From NCBI GenBank assembly GCA_037043015.1, contig CM073331.1, forward strand, positions 2,749,501 through 2,813,500: a stretch of 64,000 bases of DNA, read 5' to 3'. This document shows, piece after piece, positions 43,799 to 54,410 of this stretch (its first letter is position 1; each line of letters starts with the position of its first letter). The stretch comes from Bryum argenteum (taxonomy: Eukaryota > Streptophyta > Bryopsida > Bryales > Bryaceae). The notes beneath the pieces were generated by a model. It did not search any database and was not told the DNA's origin. It saw nothing but the letters and a program-made list of their open reading frames with translations. The position numbers and the translations under genes were made by a program.

Positions 43799-44700
43799 TC
43801 TGAGCTATGAACTCTGCACACAGAAGTCCCTCATCAATCCATTGTGCACGATGGCAACCGTGACAAGTATCTGTCCGGACACAAACATAACAACTTATGG
43901 ACTCCAGTCGGCGAAACAACAATACTACTTCGAAGGCTACAACACCAGAAAGTACACAACTATACCAGAAAGAGCAGTCGTTCCGTTCCTGAAAATCGAG
44001 ATTCTCCGGCTTTGTTGAGACGCGAAATTTTAGCAACCAATCAAGCTGCGGATTCAAACGACCTGGTTATTAAACGGAATTTAATGCTATGTGCATGGAA
44101 ACACCTGAAAACCGATCGGCTAGAACCGTGACTGTAATTGGAGTCACCGTGCTGTCGACTCTGTAGTACACACATCAACTCACGTACTATGTTGGAGACG
44201 GGCCGAGAATCTCGTACATCAACTACAAACCAGATTTGGAAAACATTATTTCAGCTCACGATCTCCGTTCGAAACAGCCAGAAGTTTCCCAAGAGAGACT
44301 ACATTAGATGGAAGGAAATCTCACCGCAGCTTTATGAACAGGTCGTTAGCGATCTGAAAATGGCAACAACTACTGTCAAACACTAAGAGCAAATCGATGG
44401 AGTAGTTCGCAACTACATTATTTTACAGATCTCACTTTTCACCTCCTAAACCAGCTCACGGACTTCAATCGAAACGACGAGAAACAGCAATTTAACCACG
44501 CCGGAGAAACTCTTACCAGAAACTGGACCAGATTGGTTCCACGTACCGCGTGCTGTATCGAAATCTCCGTGCCTCGTGAAACACCCCGCCCTGACCTGAA
44601 ATTTGGCAGCAGAAATAAATCCGAATTCGAACCGATCGACTCGATACACAATAATTGGACTTTACGTGCTCTGCGTACGATTGAAGGTAACTATTTTTGA
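43799..44700 (-). promoter_or_regulatory. 5' leader of the 43.8-kb gene
   Basis: On the - strand it contains GTCACGGTTGCCAT before the start, donor GTAAGAGTTTC at 44516, GCGTGGAACCAATC-like sequence, TTCACGAGGCACGGAGATTT and a CAGGGCGGGGTGTTTCACG block. It corresponds in reverse to the + strand leaders. Open frames inside are not conserved. Confidence 0.6.
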
Positions 44701-44879
44701 TCGGTGATATTACGAAGGTAATAACAGTTAATGGAGGTGATTTTGAGCGGTGATATTATGGAGGTCAATTTAAACGGTGACGACAGACAACAACTGACAA
44801 GAGTTACAAGCTATAAAACGTTCCCACTGGATACTAAACAGAAGGTTTCAAGATTCAGATATATTTCTCTAGAGCGAGC

Positions 44880-45270
44880 ATGTGGTATAGTAGGGTGCTC
44901 AATTATGGCTCAATTTTCAGCACAGTCATGGAATCTTATGGATGTTACAATTGCAAGCAGTTTTCGTGCCTGGGGAAATTTAATGGAAAGGTAGAGCAAG
45001 TTGAATCATCATTTTTTTCCTCTTTTATAATTAGTTATAAATTTTTGAAGTTGGATATATGGGCGTTTCCAAAATTATGGTGCTTCAAAGTGACGCCCTA
45101 TAATATTTGTAGTGAATTCATACATGGTACTATTGTATGGGGAAACTATTTTGTACCTCTACTAAATAATGATTGTTTAACCTCCATTACAAGACTCGTT
45201 CCAAAGCAATGAACCTCCAAAGGTGGAGTTATAGGAGTTTCTAAAATGATGCCTTAAATTGCACCCTATA
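44880..45270 (+). repeat. Dispersed 'GCTCAAT...CCTATAAT' repeat, + strand
   Basis: It starts GGTGCTCAATTATGGCTCAA. A first 3' end lies at GTGACGCCCTATAATATTTG (45090) and a second, duplicated 3' end at TTGCACCCTATAATTTTTGC (45255). This is the fullest copy in the window. Confidence 0.55.
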
Positions 45271-45852
45271 ATTTTTGCTCTTCGTATATGAGCCATTGTT
45301 CTTCATATATTTATTTCATTAGGTGGTTTGTTTGGTGTTCTTTGAATGCTTGGTTGAAGGTGTGATTGATATGCCGAAGAAGTGTTTCTATTTCTTGTCT
45401 TTCAAATTCACTTATAAATAAGTCAACTATGTCTTCACTTAGGCATTCCCCTGCAAGGCTTTGAGGGAAGCACATTTTGATATGTTTTGATAATCACAAT
45501 CAAAAACAAAACAAAACCATGCTCTAATACCATGTAAGAAGAAACAAAGTGCACGAGAAAAACAAAGAAGATGAAGTGATGTGTATTATTTACATTATGA
45601 AGCGATGTCATAGTCATTGTTTCTAATTATATAAAGCAGATGACCTCTCTATGTAACGTAAAGGTAAAATGGTCTACATGTGTGATTGTTGAGTCTATTT
45701 TATGATTAAGTTAATATGTACTTATAAGTAATTTGTGTTTTAATGATTTAATTAGGGGTTAACTAATCATGTACAGAAGCAATCGAAGCTCATGACTAAT
45801 CGATGGATTACTAATGGATGGATGGATAAATTACTTCACAATACACATGTGA
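45271..45852. other. No feature recognised
   Basis: AT-rich sequence without supported genes. Confidence 0.35.
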
Positions 45853-45965
45853 TTCATCCACTCAGTTCATCCACTCGGTTCATCCACTCAGTTCATCCAC
45901 TCGGTTCATCCACTCAGTTCATCCACTCAGTTCATCCACTCGGTTCATCCACTCAGTTCATCCAG
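45853..45965. repeat. 13-bp minisatellite upstream of the 47.0-kb gene
   Basis: Eight head-to-tail copies of TTCATCCACTCRG plus a partial ninth. Variants ending CAG and CGG partly alternate. A single related unit (TTCATCCACGCGGCTC) follows at about 45989, and another (TTCATCCAAGCGGCTTC) occurs at 50370 in a sister leader, so the array grew from a promoter-proximal sequence. Confidence 0.9.
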
Positions 45966-46012
45966 TTCTATCGCCTCTGTACAACCATTTCATCCACGCG
46001 GCTCAAGGTGTG

Positions 46013-46019
46013 TATAAAA
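46013..46019 (+). promoter_or_regulatory. Candidate TATA box for the 47.0-kb gene
   Basis: TATAAAA within GTGTGTATAAAATACTGC. It is followed about 30 nt later by ACTCTCCACTCGATCGATTTC, which is shared with the leaders at 48.6 and 50.4 kb and would be a plausible start-site region. Confidence 0.45.
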
Positions 46020-46029
46020 TACTGCTCGA

Positions 46030-47025
46030 TGATCACATTTGAGTTACTCTCCACTCGATCGATTTCAGAAATCAATGTCGAATTACAGATCAATTGCAGC
46101 TTCGTCCATTGTGGCTACTTCTTCCAATCGCGACCTCGTCCTGCTTATGGATTGACGATTGGCTTATGAACGTACTAGGCTGGCGGCGGATTTCAATTGT
46201 GCATGTATGTAGCTAGTATGTGTAAGTAAAGTGCTGTACTTAACTTTCTGATATTGGTATCGTCGTGTCTGAGGTGTTGATTTCGCCGTCATGATGGGTC
46301 CTGGCAGAATGGAATTCTCCAGTAGTTTCGTTATCAGGTCACATTGCGCCTCCAGTCGAGTGATTCAAATTTGATGTCACATTCTGCTGCCATTTTTTAT
46401 GTCAGCCATTCACGAGGCAGGGGGACTCACGAGTCGGCGGATTTCGATGCTCTAGGCGGAACGTGGAACCAAATCGGTACAGTTTCTAGTAAGAGTTTCA
46501 CTGAGCTGGTCCTACAGATTCTCTCCTGATGTTTCCCGCCGTCTGGAAAAAAGCTCTTCAGTTACTGGATATGGAGATGAAAAGAGAGCTTGGTGAATTG
46601 AGATCAGTTTCCAGTTGATCGACTTGAGCACTCTCAGATTTCACTAGTTGTTGTCATTTGCAGATTACTTGCATCTTGTTCATCAACACTAAAACCTCTT
46701 TGTGCGGTCGACAGTATTCGAATTCACGAGGTCAGGAGAATGAGGTCGACCTTTGTGCTCCATCAGATGGTGAGAGATCCTACAAATATATATTTAATCT
46801 ACAAGTATAATTATGTAAATTCACTAGGTCAGGAGATGCCGACCGTAACGGTTGTGCTCCATCGTCTGGTAAGAAATTCTACAATTATATCTAATGTCCG
46901 TGGTGAAGCTTCTCGCCGTGGAGATATCGTGGTTGAAGATATTAATGGTCGAGTTGGTGATCATGGTCGCTGTCTTACATTGATTAACGAGAGTGTTCTG
47001 TGAGCACCATTGATAGATGAGATAC
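46030..47025 (+). promoter_or_regulatory. 5' leader of the 47.0-kb gene
   Basis: It includes CTCGATCGATTTCAG, ATTCACGAGGCAGGGGGACTC with donor CTAG|TAAGAGTTTC (46489), and two near-repeats (46720-46790 and 46820-46880) reading TTCACGAGGTCAGGAGA and TTGTGCTCCATC. The degenerate box GATCATGGTCGC is at about 46958. Two more CACGAGG blocks than elsewhere suggest internal duplication. Confidence 0.6.
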
Positions 47026-47379
47026 ATGGAACCGTGGGTTCATGACAGCCATGTCGAGAGGGTGATGATATACATCATAGAGTGGCTTTGGCGGCAGGAG
47101 TTTTACAATGTATATGGAGGCTGGTGCCACGCGAGGATCAATGTGGGCATCGGCAATCGGCAATACTTGTTTCAGATTGAAACAGTGCCAGGCTTCTGGT
47201 TGCACAGGCTCAATGTGCAGTGGTTGCGAGGAGTCTTGGACCCGCAATTTCGTAGGCCGAATTCTACAGTCGTATTTACCCGTAAATTTGGCAATACATA
47301 CTTCTTGGTGTATGAAATGACTCCGGACTGCCAATGCCTCATCAGTCTGGACTTTTCACGCATACGCGCATATGACTGA
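47026..47379 (+). CDS. Cluster-family small protein, 117 aa
   Basis: Start placed at ATGGAACCG, the Kozak-like second ATG. An ATG three codons upstream is possible. The helix VERVMIYIIEWLWRQEFYNV lies at the N-terminus, then GNRQYLFQIETVPGFWLHRL, NVQWLRGVLDPQF, and the hairpin NTYFLVYEMTPDCQCLISLD ending FSRIRAYD. It is the shortest whole member, because the helix-core linker is reduced. It has a partial duplicate 1.5 kb downstream. Function unknown. Confidence 0.65.
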   Translation: MEPWVHDSHVERVMIYIIEWLWRQEFYNVYGGWCHARINVGIGNRQYLFQIETVPGFWLHRLNVQWLRGVLDPQFRRPNSTVVFTRKFGNTYFLVYEMTPDCQCLISLDFSRIRAYD

Positions 47380-47960
47380 ACACTTTTTCTGTTATTCTTC
47401 GACAATCAGTTGTTTCCATATGGCAGCGACACAGATTTTAGAGACGTCCGATCTTGTATATTTTCGTAGTTTCACTTGTGGGACCACCAGTGAGGAACCA
47501 TGAACATTTTCATGGTGATTCACAAAATGAGACAATGAGTTCCATGTGACTCCGGACGACCCTGATGTCAAGTGCGTTCTCTCGAATTTTGATAAAACAT
47601 CTGAGACCGGATTTTGCATTGAGAATATTGATCTGTGCACTTTTCTTTATAGAATGTTGTGCAGCTTGCAGTCCTTACGACATTGTGACTTGAGTATGGG
47701 AATGAAATGGAGAAGTAGAATTTGTCTTTAACCTGTGAAAGACCTTGTAGCAAGTGTGAAAATTGTAAGATTGAGTACTTCTTAGTTCAGATATTGTGTA
47801 CTTCAGATTTCTTTTGTTCATAAATTCAACAACACAGTCTCAAGTTTAACATGATTTCCTACTCACTTCCTAAACTTTAACCAGTAATAATTCTTCAATT
47901 ATGAAATAACAGTATCTGATGTGGGCTTAAAGTCTAGTTTGTAGCGCGATTGGATTTGTA
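47380..47960 (+). repeat. 3' flank duplicated downstream (first copy)
   Basis: It matches 48884-49445 almost throughout (GACAATCAGTTGTTTCCATA, ACATCTGAGACCGGA, AAGACCTTGTAGCAAGTGTG). A 61-codon frame here (47546-47731) has a counterpart in the second copy, but both coding and non-coding parts are equally similar, so it is not called as a gene. Confidence 0.7.
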
Positions 47961-48656
47961 TAAACTTCAACCCCGAAATATTTAAACCTTCTTTTAGCTG
48001 AAAAACATGTTCTCAAAAATAGTGTCATAGATAAAATGAAAGTAAGCTATTTTGAACTAGATCTCAACCATAAAATCTTGTAGTGTAGGCTTAGTGTAGG
48101 TTATTCACATTTTGGATGAATATATATGAGGTTTGTAGTTTTGTACACCATGAAAACAAGATTCAAACTGGAAATCAATGCAATTGAACAAACAAATTTG
48201 AAATGGAATGGTGCATAAAGAAAAAACAACAGCTCTTCAAAGGTCATGTATTTCAGTATCTTCTCAATTTGTGCAGATACAAACACATCACTTCAAATCC
48301 AATGCCTAAGATATTTAATTTAGAAATATTTCAACTACAAAGTTGATGGTATAATTTATCTCAAGATCATGATAGAGCCTTAATTCCGTTAAAATGACCG
48401 TATTCGTTGTGCAATTTTGCTAAAGCTTTTTTATAAGGAGAAGAAATGTGTGGATGGAAAAAATAGACGGCATCTTTACTCTTCACCTTGCTTATTCGGC
48501 TGCCAAAAATATTTCCTTACAGAGCGGATGGGCAATAAGGAACTAGGGAATCCACCAATTTACCTCACTTCATGGATGGGCACATACATACTTCTCAGCC
48601 AGTCCATTCGGTCACCCTCTACTCGTCTGATCGATTTCCGTTCTGTAGGCAATCAG
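47961..48656. other. Spacer with MITE end and a short leader-like piece
   Basis: An AATTCCGTTAAAATGACC end of the 'CCGTTAAAATGGC' MITE lies near 48381. Bases 48595-48655 repeat the leader start (GTCCATTCGGTCACCCTCTA, TCTGATCGATTTCCGTTC) seen at 50405-50460. Confidence 0.5.
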
Positions 48657-48883
48657 CACTACTAGTTTCAGCTTGAAACAGTGCCCACCTTCTGGTTGCA
48701 CAGGCTCAATGTGCAGTGGTTGCGAGAATTCCCGGACTCGCAATTTCCAAGGCCGAATTCTACCGTCGTAATTACCCGTATATTTCACTATACATACCGC
48801 TTGATGTTAAGAATGACTCAGAACTACGAATACCTCAACAGCCTGGACTTTTCACGCATACGCCCATATGACAATTGAACACT
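48657..48883 (+). pseudogene. Truncated duplicate of the 47.0-kb gene
   Basis: It lacks the ATG and the N-terminal helix: leader-type sequence is joined directly to FQLETVPTFWLHRLNVQWLR, and the frame continues to NYEYLNSLDFSRIRPYDN. The frame is open but has no start of its own. Whether the fused leader splices to another ATG cannot be seen. Confidence 0.75.
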
Positions 48884-49445
48884 TTTTTTGTTATTCTCTG
48901 ACAATCAGTTGTTTCCATATGGCAGCGACTCAGATTTTAGAGACGCTCTGTTATATTTTCGTAGACTTTTCACTTGTGGGTCCACCGGTGAGGTGCCATG
49001 AACATTTTCATAGTGTTCCATACTTCCATGTGACTCCAGACGACCCTGATGTAAGGTGCATTCTGTCGAATTATGATAAAACATCTGAGACCGGACTTTG
49101 CATTGAGAAGGTTGATCTATGCATTCTTTTTTATAAAATGTTGTGCAGCTTGCAGTCCTTACGACATTGTGACTTGATTATGGGAATGGAATGGAGTAGT
49201 AGAATCTGTCTTTACCTGTGAAAGACCTTGTAGCAAGTGTGAAAATTGTAAGATTGAGTACTTCCTAGTTCAGATATTATGAACCTCCATTGGAGAATTT
49301 CTTTATTGAGCCAATAACACAGTCTAAAGTTTAACATGATTTCCTAGTACTCACTTCCTAAACTTGAACCAGTAATAATTCAATTATGAGATAACAGTTT
49401 CTGATGTGGGCTTAAAGTCTATTTTGTAGCAATTGGACCATACAA
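48884..49445 (+). repeat. 3' flank duplicated (second copy)
   Basis: Partner of 47380-47960. Together with 48657-48883 it defines a tandem duplication with a period of about 1.5 kb. Confidence 0.7.
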
Positions 49446-50289
49446 ATATTTTGGTCACATCTCTGCTTTGACCAAGAATTTAGTAGTGTTCTCATTATTA
49501 TGGATGGGATAGGAATACAAATTTAAAAGGCATTTAATATGTTTATTCTAATCCTAAAATCATTTGTGTACTTTTTAGATTTCTCCTAGGCACTTTAATT
49601 TAGAGTACTTTCCTGAAATATCCAAGACAATTCTATATCATTTTTATATCTTAAAATGAATCTTAAAATTCTGTTAGTTGGTTGTATAATTCATAACTTC
49701 ACTTTTCCAATTTTGAAGTACCAATTTGAGAATAAGATTGTAAAAGGTGTACCTAATGGGATCTGAAGCAAAATTAATAATGTCTGAGTTTTTGTCTCTG
49801 AAGGCGTACTTTTTGGTCTACCCTAGCATGCTTCTACCCTTACCGCCTTGTAACTTTGACCAACATCCATCGGTGACCACAAGCACGTGGAAATGAATGC
49901 TACCAACGTTTCTTGGAGCCCCATCAGCCAATGAGATTTTTTTCTTCATATTAATTCCTCAAATTTTTATTTCTGACCCCTAATGACCGTTTATGATAAA
50001 TTTGAATTCAAACATGGGGCCGAGGACCCCAAATTACTCTTGTAGCCTACTCCTTGGCAATTTAAACCTATACATTAAAAAACTACGGGATTCTTTACCC
50101 CTCCCCCTTCTTTGCTCCCGAGAAACACTCATAGCACTGATTTACAATGATCCATAAAATACCTGCACCACTCTCTTGAAGTCGACCGAGGGCGGTTGGG
50201 CAACGAAGAACTTGCCCAAGCAATGGCGGACAATGGCAGGTGCAAGTATTTAATGGCGGCTACGGAGAGTCCAATTCCTTACTAGTGCA
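49446..50289. repeat. Contains a copy of the 'GGAGCCCCATCAGCC' repeat
   Basis: About 49890-50150 matches 54285-54510 (GGAGCCCCATCAGCCAATGA, CCAAATTAC, CTACTCCTTGGCA, TTTACCCCTCCC). The rest is unassigned. Confidence 0.6.
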
Positions 50290-51075
50290 GCGTTGGCGCA
50301 GAGAGGCGCAGCGTCTTCCTCTCGTCTCATGTACGTGCAAGGGCCTCGAGAATCCACTATTTCAACTCAGTTCATCCAAGCGGCTTCGGATGTGCGCGAA
50401 CATACTTCCCATCCAGTCCACTCGGTCACCCTCTACTCCTCCGATCGATTTCCGTTTTGTGTGTCATTCAGAAAATAAACCGGGACTTCGTCGATTGCAG
50501 GTGCACCTTAATTAGCTATTCACGTGAACTCACAAGCTGTGAGAATTCTAATTGTGCACCCACGGAGTACGTGGAAGAGAAAGGTTCAGAGAAATTGATC
50601 ACCTGTCTGGCATTGCAGTTTCGGAGGTGTACTATTTTGCCGGCGTTGCCATTTTCAAATGACGCCCATCTCGTCCCTTAGCATCACAACGTTTCTGGCG
50701 ATCAACATTGCGCGAATCACGAGGTTAGTCGATTTTGGATGTGCACGCCTGGAGGTGAAACGAGTTTCCGGTAAGAGTTCCTTTGATTTCGTGTACTCAC
50801 TGTGATTAAGCATCTCCACATTTGAGTTCACGAAGAATCTCAATTCTGCAGTCAGGACATGTGATGATATTGTTGTGATTCAAGAGTTCCTCCAATTTGG
50901 CTCCTCCGATCCTCCGTTTAAGTCTCGTTGATGACGATACCGCCGTCGTAATGAGTTCCAGAAGAATGAAGTTGTTCAGCAGTCGCGTTGAATTGCAGGT
51001 AAATAGAAGACAAGTTTCCATCGCTCGGTTCAACTTCGACCCAATTGTTATTGCCATTTTGCAGACCGAGTATTC
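50290..51075 (+). promoter_or_regulatory. Orphan family leader, not followed by a family gene
   Basis: It contains GTTCATCCAAGCGGCTTCGG, CTCCGATCGATTTCCG, a GAATCACGAGGTTAGTCG block with donor CCG|GTAAGAGTTCC at 50771, TCGCTCGGTTCAACTTCGA, and a terminal ATTCATGAGGCGGCCTGG. All are cognates of leader elements elsewhere. No GGTCACGGTCGCC box or family protein follows. Confidence 0.6.
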
Positions 51076-51528
51076 ATGAGGCGGCCTGGAGATTCTCGTG
51101 GCCGGGGCATTCCCGAGGCCGCGCCATTCTCAAGGCAGTGGAGAATCAAGCTCCCGCTTCAGCTACAAGCCAATGCTGCAGCACCCGCTCCTGCTGGTAA
51201 TGCAGCAACTGCACGTATACCGCTATCGAAGCAAGCTCGGGCAAGGGCTCGGGAGAAGTCACACCTGAAGAGAAGTCAAGTCTGTGCAGCGCCAGATGAT
51301 CGGATCGCTACGCAGATTGTTGCTCCGATCTCTGCACCAATCTCTGCTCCGAATATTGCACCAATAGGTTTACAGATCGCCCCACGAGTACCGATTGCAG
51401 AGACTGATACGCCTCATGATTTGGAACAGTTGGAGGTGGATCATGTTCCAATAGCAAATATTTTCACGATGGGCGGATTACCTCCGCCCACGTTGAAAGA
51501 CCTTGGATTTGGATGTTCTGAGCTTTGA
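51076..51528 (+). CDS. Ala/Pro-rich hypothetical protein downstream of an orphan leader, 150 aa
   Basis: The ATG lies inside the terminal CATGAGGCGG block of the leader. The first residues are Arg/Pro/Gly-rich (MRRPGDSRGRGIPEAAP). Next come an Ala-rich stretch, a basic run (KQARARAREKSHLKRSQV), then four IAP(I)-type repeats (IVAPISAPISAPNIAPIG), and an acidic tail ending FTMGGLPPPTLKDLGFG. I recognise no family. The length of the open frame in AT-rich surroundings and its raised GC content support coding, but the low complexity weakens the case. It may be an exon of a larger gene. Confidence 0.4.
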   Translation: MRRPGDSRGRGIPEAAPFSRQWRIKLPLQLQANAAAPAPAGNAATARIPLSKQARARAREKSHLKRSQVCAAPDDRIATQIVAPISAPISAPNIAPIGLQIAPRVPIAETDTPHDLEQLEVDHVPIANIFTMGGLPPPTLKDLGFGCSEL

Positions 51529-52609
51529 AGTAATAGAATCCTTTTCCTTTCCTTCCATACATGTATGTACTCCAAAGCAGTAGGAAGCAGATATGTTCAC
51601 CGATTGGTTACTAAGGATATTGATACCTTAAAATGCTGCAGCTGATTGATGGATTGTCTGAGCATCATTGCTGCTGCTGAACCCCAAGATCAAACCCAAA
51701 TTACGGCAAAGACTTGGTGATTCTCACAGATTATTTAAAGTGGGCATCTTGCTTATAAAGGCGTCACACATTCAGGTCACTTCGGGAGCAGAATGGTAGC
51801 CATGGCCAGCCTGGAGAATCCAATTGAGCTGGAAGTACCGACAGTGAAGGGGTCGGTCAGTATTTGCAAGAGCGGTCAGTTTGTTTCGTTCGTTTTTTTT
51901 CCAGACGTAACCTGTTCAATAGTGGCGCAAATTCAACTCATGGCCACTCCATGTACACAACACACACAGCGTCCTCCTGTCCATTAGGATGAGATCTAAA
52001 AACAAGTAAAAACATCTACTACCAAACAGTCATCATCTTTGAGCAAGACCTTTCCAATTTTGGCAGGTTCCATCTCCCAGAGTTACCGATGCAAGCCTTG
52101 ACTGTTCACTTGTCCACAGCTATGAGTTACATCGTACAAGATCCCGGAATGTAATCCAGAATTGTTAGGATCAGATAGATCCAGGACTCAAGCTGCCAAC
52201 AAGACAGATAAGCTCAGGCTACCAAAGTGCGGTTACCAAGTGGAAAAGCTTGCACTACCGAGCCCGACAGAAACATTCCTACACGAGGTAACAAGATAGC
52301 GGTCAACACCACGCAGAACGAAATGACGAACGAGAGTCATTGTGATTCTCTCTGTGCTTATGATCAAGAAAAGATTTGGGGCGCGTGCCCATTTGGAGGT
52401 TTGCAAGATTAACAATCTATACAAGCAACAGAATTATGTCGAGTACACCGAGCGGGGCCAAGGTGATACTTAAACTGATTCTAAGCTACAATGTCTATCA
52501 GGCGGGGTCCCTTTCCGGCACCCAACACATGCATGAATATGCATCTGAGTGCTTCGTCTCCCTTCGTTTCAGGAACGACCGGATGTTGATTTACAATCAT
52601 GTCTCAAGC
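51529..52609. other. Unassigned sequence
   Basis: GC-richer than the window average. A 64-codon frame at 51793-51987 (MVAMASLENPIELEVPTVKG) has a fair start context but no recognisable motif. The right part should hold the 3' UTR of the 53-kb gene. Confidence 0.35.
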
Positions 52610-53017
52610 TCAGATGCGTGTGATATCCAAGCTGACGAGATACTCGTAATCCTCGGCCACCTCAGAGACCACTTTGTAGAACCCGGAAGTATGGTCGACG
52701 TTTTTGTTGGAGACGATGGTGGGGAAGAAATCCGGCGACTGCTTGTCGCGGAGTGGCAGCCAGCGGACCGTGAGCCTCTTCATGAGGAAGACGAAGGGCT
52801 CCTTGACAAGCTCGAGTTCGTAGTGTCGACCGTGGATGACCTCCACGCACTTGAAATGGAGCGGTCTCTGCTGGTACTGAAAGTGTTGCACGGGCTCCAC
52901 GGCGTCGGCTTGGCAATTGAATTCCATGTGCCGGTTCAGCCAGTCAAGGTAAACGTAGTTGAGCACCTTGGCAACGTTGCTGACCTCCTTCGACGTCGAC
53001 GGGAGCGCCATACTCAT
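52610..53017 (-). CDS. Cluster-family small protein, 135 aa
   Basis: Start at ATGAGTATGGCG; MALPS three codons in is equally possible. The frame is open further upstream, into leader sequence (VEVTVALLHALIG), as it is in the 57.8-kb sister, so an N-terminal extension cannot be excluded. The helix reads NVAKVLNYVYLDWLNRHMEF, followed by NCQADAV. The core is RPLHFKCVEVIHGRHYELEL, VKEPFVFLMKRLTVRWLPL. The hairpin is SGFYKVVSEVAEDYEYLVSL, ending DITRI. This is the clearest consensus copy. The helix, four-strand order and central hairpin resemble cystatin-like folds (inference); no catalytic residues are evident. Confidence 0.75.
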   Translation of the reverse strand: MSMALPSTSKEVSNVAKVLNYVYLDWLNRHMEFNCQADAVEPVQHFQYQQRPLHFKCVEVIHGRHYELELVKEPFVFLMKRLTVRWLPLRDKQSPDFFPTIVSNKNVDHTSGFYKVVSEVAEDYEYLVSLDITRI

Positions 53018-53990
53018 CTGTCTAGTCTGCAGATAGTTTTTACCTATCAGGGCATGCAGTAAGGCGACCGTGACCTCTACCCTAGATACCCGAGTGCTTT
53101 CCACACAAGATCTCACGAACAGGCGGCGTGAATCTTCATCACGGTGACGAAGAAGCCAGATCGATCAAAGAAGTAGACACAGACAATCGATTCGCGACCG
53201 GTAAATGTGAAAAATGGCAAGACCAATGAAGTCGAAAGCAAATCGATCGACTGGAGACTTATCTTGACTCATCGTGCTTTCCAATCATCTATAAACACGA
53301 TTCACGAATTCCATGCTTCGGGGATCGAGAGAAACTTCATTACAGAGCTTACGAAGATCCCTTTTTCAGACAGAACTGCCCAGCCTAACAACCTTCGCCT
53401 AGCATCTCAAGGGGTCTTCACAAACAAGAACAGGCGAACTGAATTCCGAGACGACGTGAAACTCTACCACAGTAACGACAAAGACAGAAGTTCTCACATA
53501 GTACTTAACGCTGCGATGTGGCCGCTTGCTACTATCGACCCCCTCCCGGCCTCCTGAATTGATGTAATGCAAAGCTCCTTCAGTATGCAATCGCGGAAGA
53601 AGCTGCAGACACAAACAACCGTCTGACTTGCTTTTGGTCTGTGAAATACTCAATTGGCAACAACACAGAACTCAAGGGCAAATCAATCTACTCGAAACAG
53701 AACACGACTCACCGAACTTTCCATTCACCTGCAAACACAACTCCATTCGCCTGGCGTGCATAGAGATGGAGAGCCTACCAAACTAGATTGAAAGAGCTCT
53801 TACCTGCAAAGTTGACATCCTCAGCGTCGTAAAATCAAGTCGATTGCAAAATATTTCAATCTGCAAACTCAAACAACCAGCGGTAAGTTGCGATCGTTCT
53901 GTACTATGAAATACTCAGATCGATAGGCTGGAGAAAAATACAATTGGGCTCTCGAGGAATGTCTTTATGCACAGACCCAAAGGCCACTTA
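53018..53990 (-). promoter_or_regulatory. 5' leader of the 53-kb gene
   Basis: The family box GGTCACGGTCGCC is on the - strand at 53063-53075, 45 nt before the start. A donor GTAAGAGCTC lies at 53803. Several blocks (ACCTGCAAACAC, CAGACACAAACAACC, AATCGATCGACTGGAGACTT) are shared with 57900-58640. Confidence 0.6.
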
Positions 53991-54410
53991 AATGATCATA
54001 GGCCGGCAGGTTTGAATTGCGGAGTGATAGATCCCATCAACAAGCTGTCATCAGATTCATAGTTAGCCAGCCGCTTTTGTACACAATCTGTTAATGACCG
54101 AATCCATTTTCATTAATTCCATCCATCAGGAGTGTAAACTCCATCAAGCATTCTTCTCTAAGAACCATCTCTTCAGTCTATGCGATTACGGGCCATACAC
54201 GTAGTGTGGACAAGACAGTGAGGCCTTTGTAACGAAGTCGAGGGACGGGCGCCTAAGTGTAAAGAGTGCTACCTGCGTTTCTCGGAGCCCCATCAGCCAA
54301 TGAGATTTTTACTTCAGAATCCTTGGAATGTTTTACTTGACCCCACTACCGTTTCTGATAATTTTGAAATAAAATATAGGGCCTGAGGCCCCAAATTACC
54401 CTAGAATCCT
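53991..54410. repeat. Boundary block of the duplicated 53/58-kb unit
   Basis: Bases 53990-54190 match 58630-58810 (GGCAGGTTTGAATTGCGGAG, CATTTTCATTAATTCCA-type sequence). Bases 54285-54410 match the repeat at 49890. Confidence 0.65.

Noticed and set aside
45853-45965. Possible CRISPR-like array
   Set aside because: Units are 13 bp head to tail with no spacers; it is a minisatellite in a plant-like context.
47546-49221. Conserved small frame (TPDDPDV.C.LSN.DKTSETG) downstream of both tandem copies
   Set aside because: Similarity continues equally into non-coding flanks and several changes are non-conservative, so duplication alone explains it.
51793-51987. 64-codon frame starting MVAMASLENP
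   Set aside because: Good start context but short, no motif, and no second copy or splice partner in the window.
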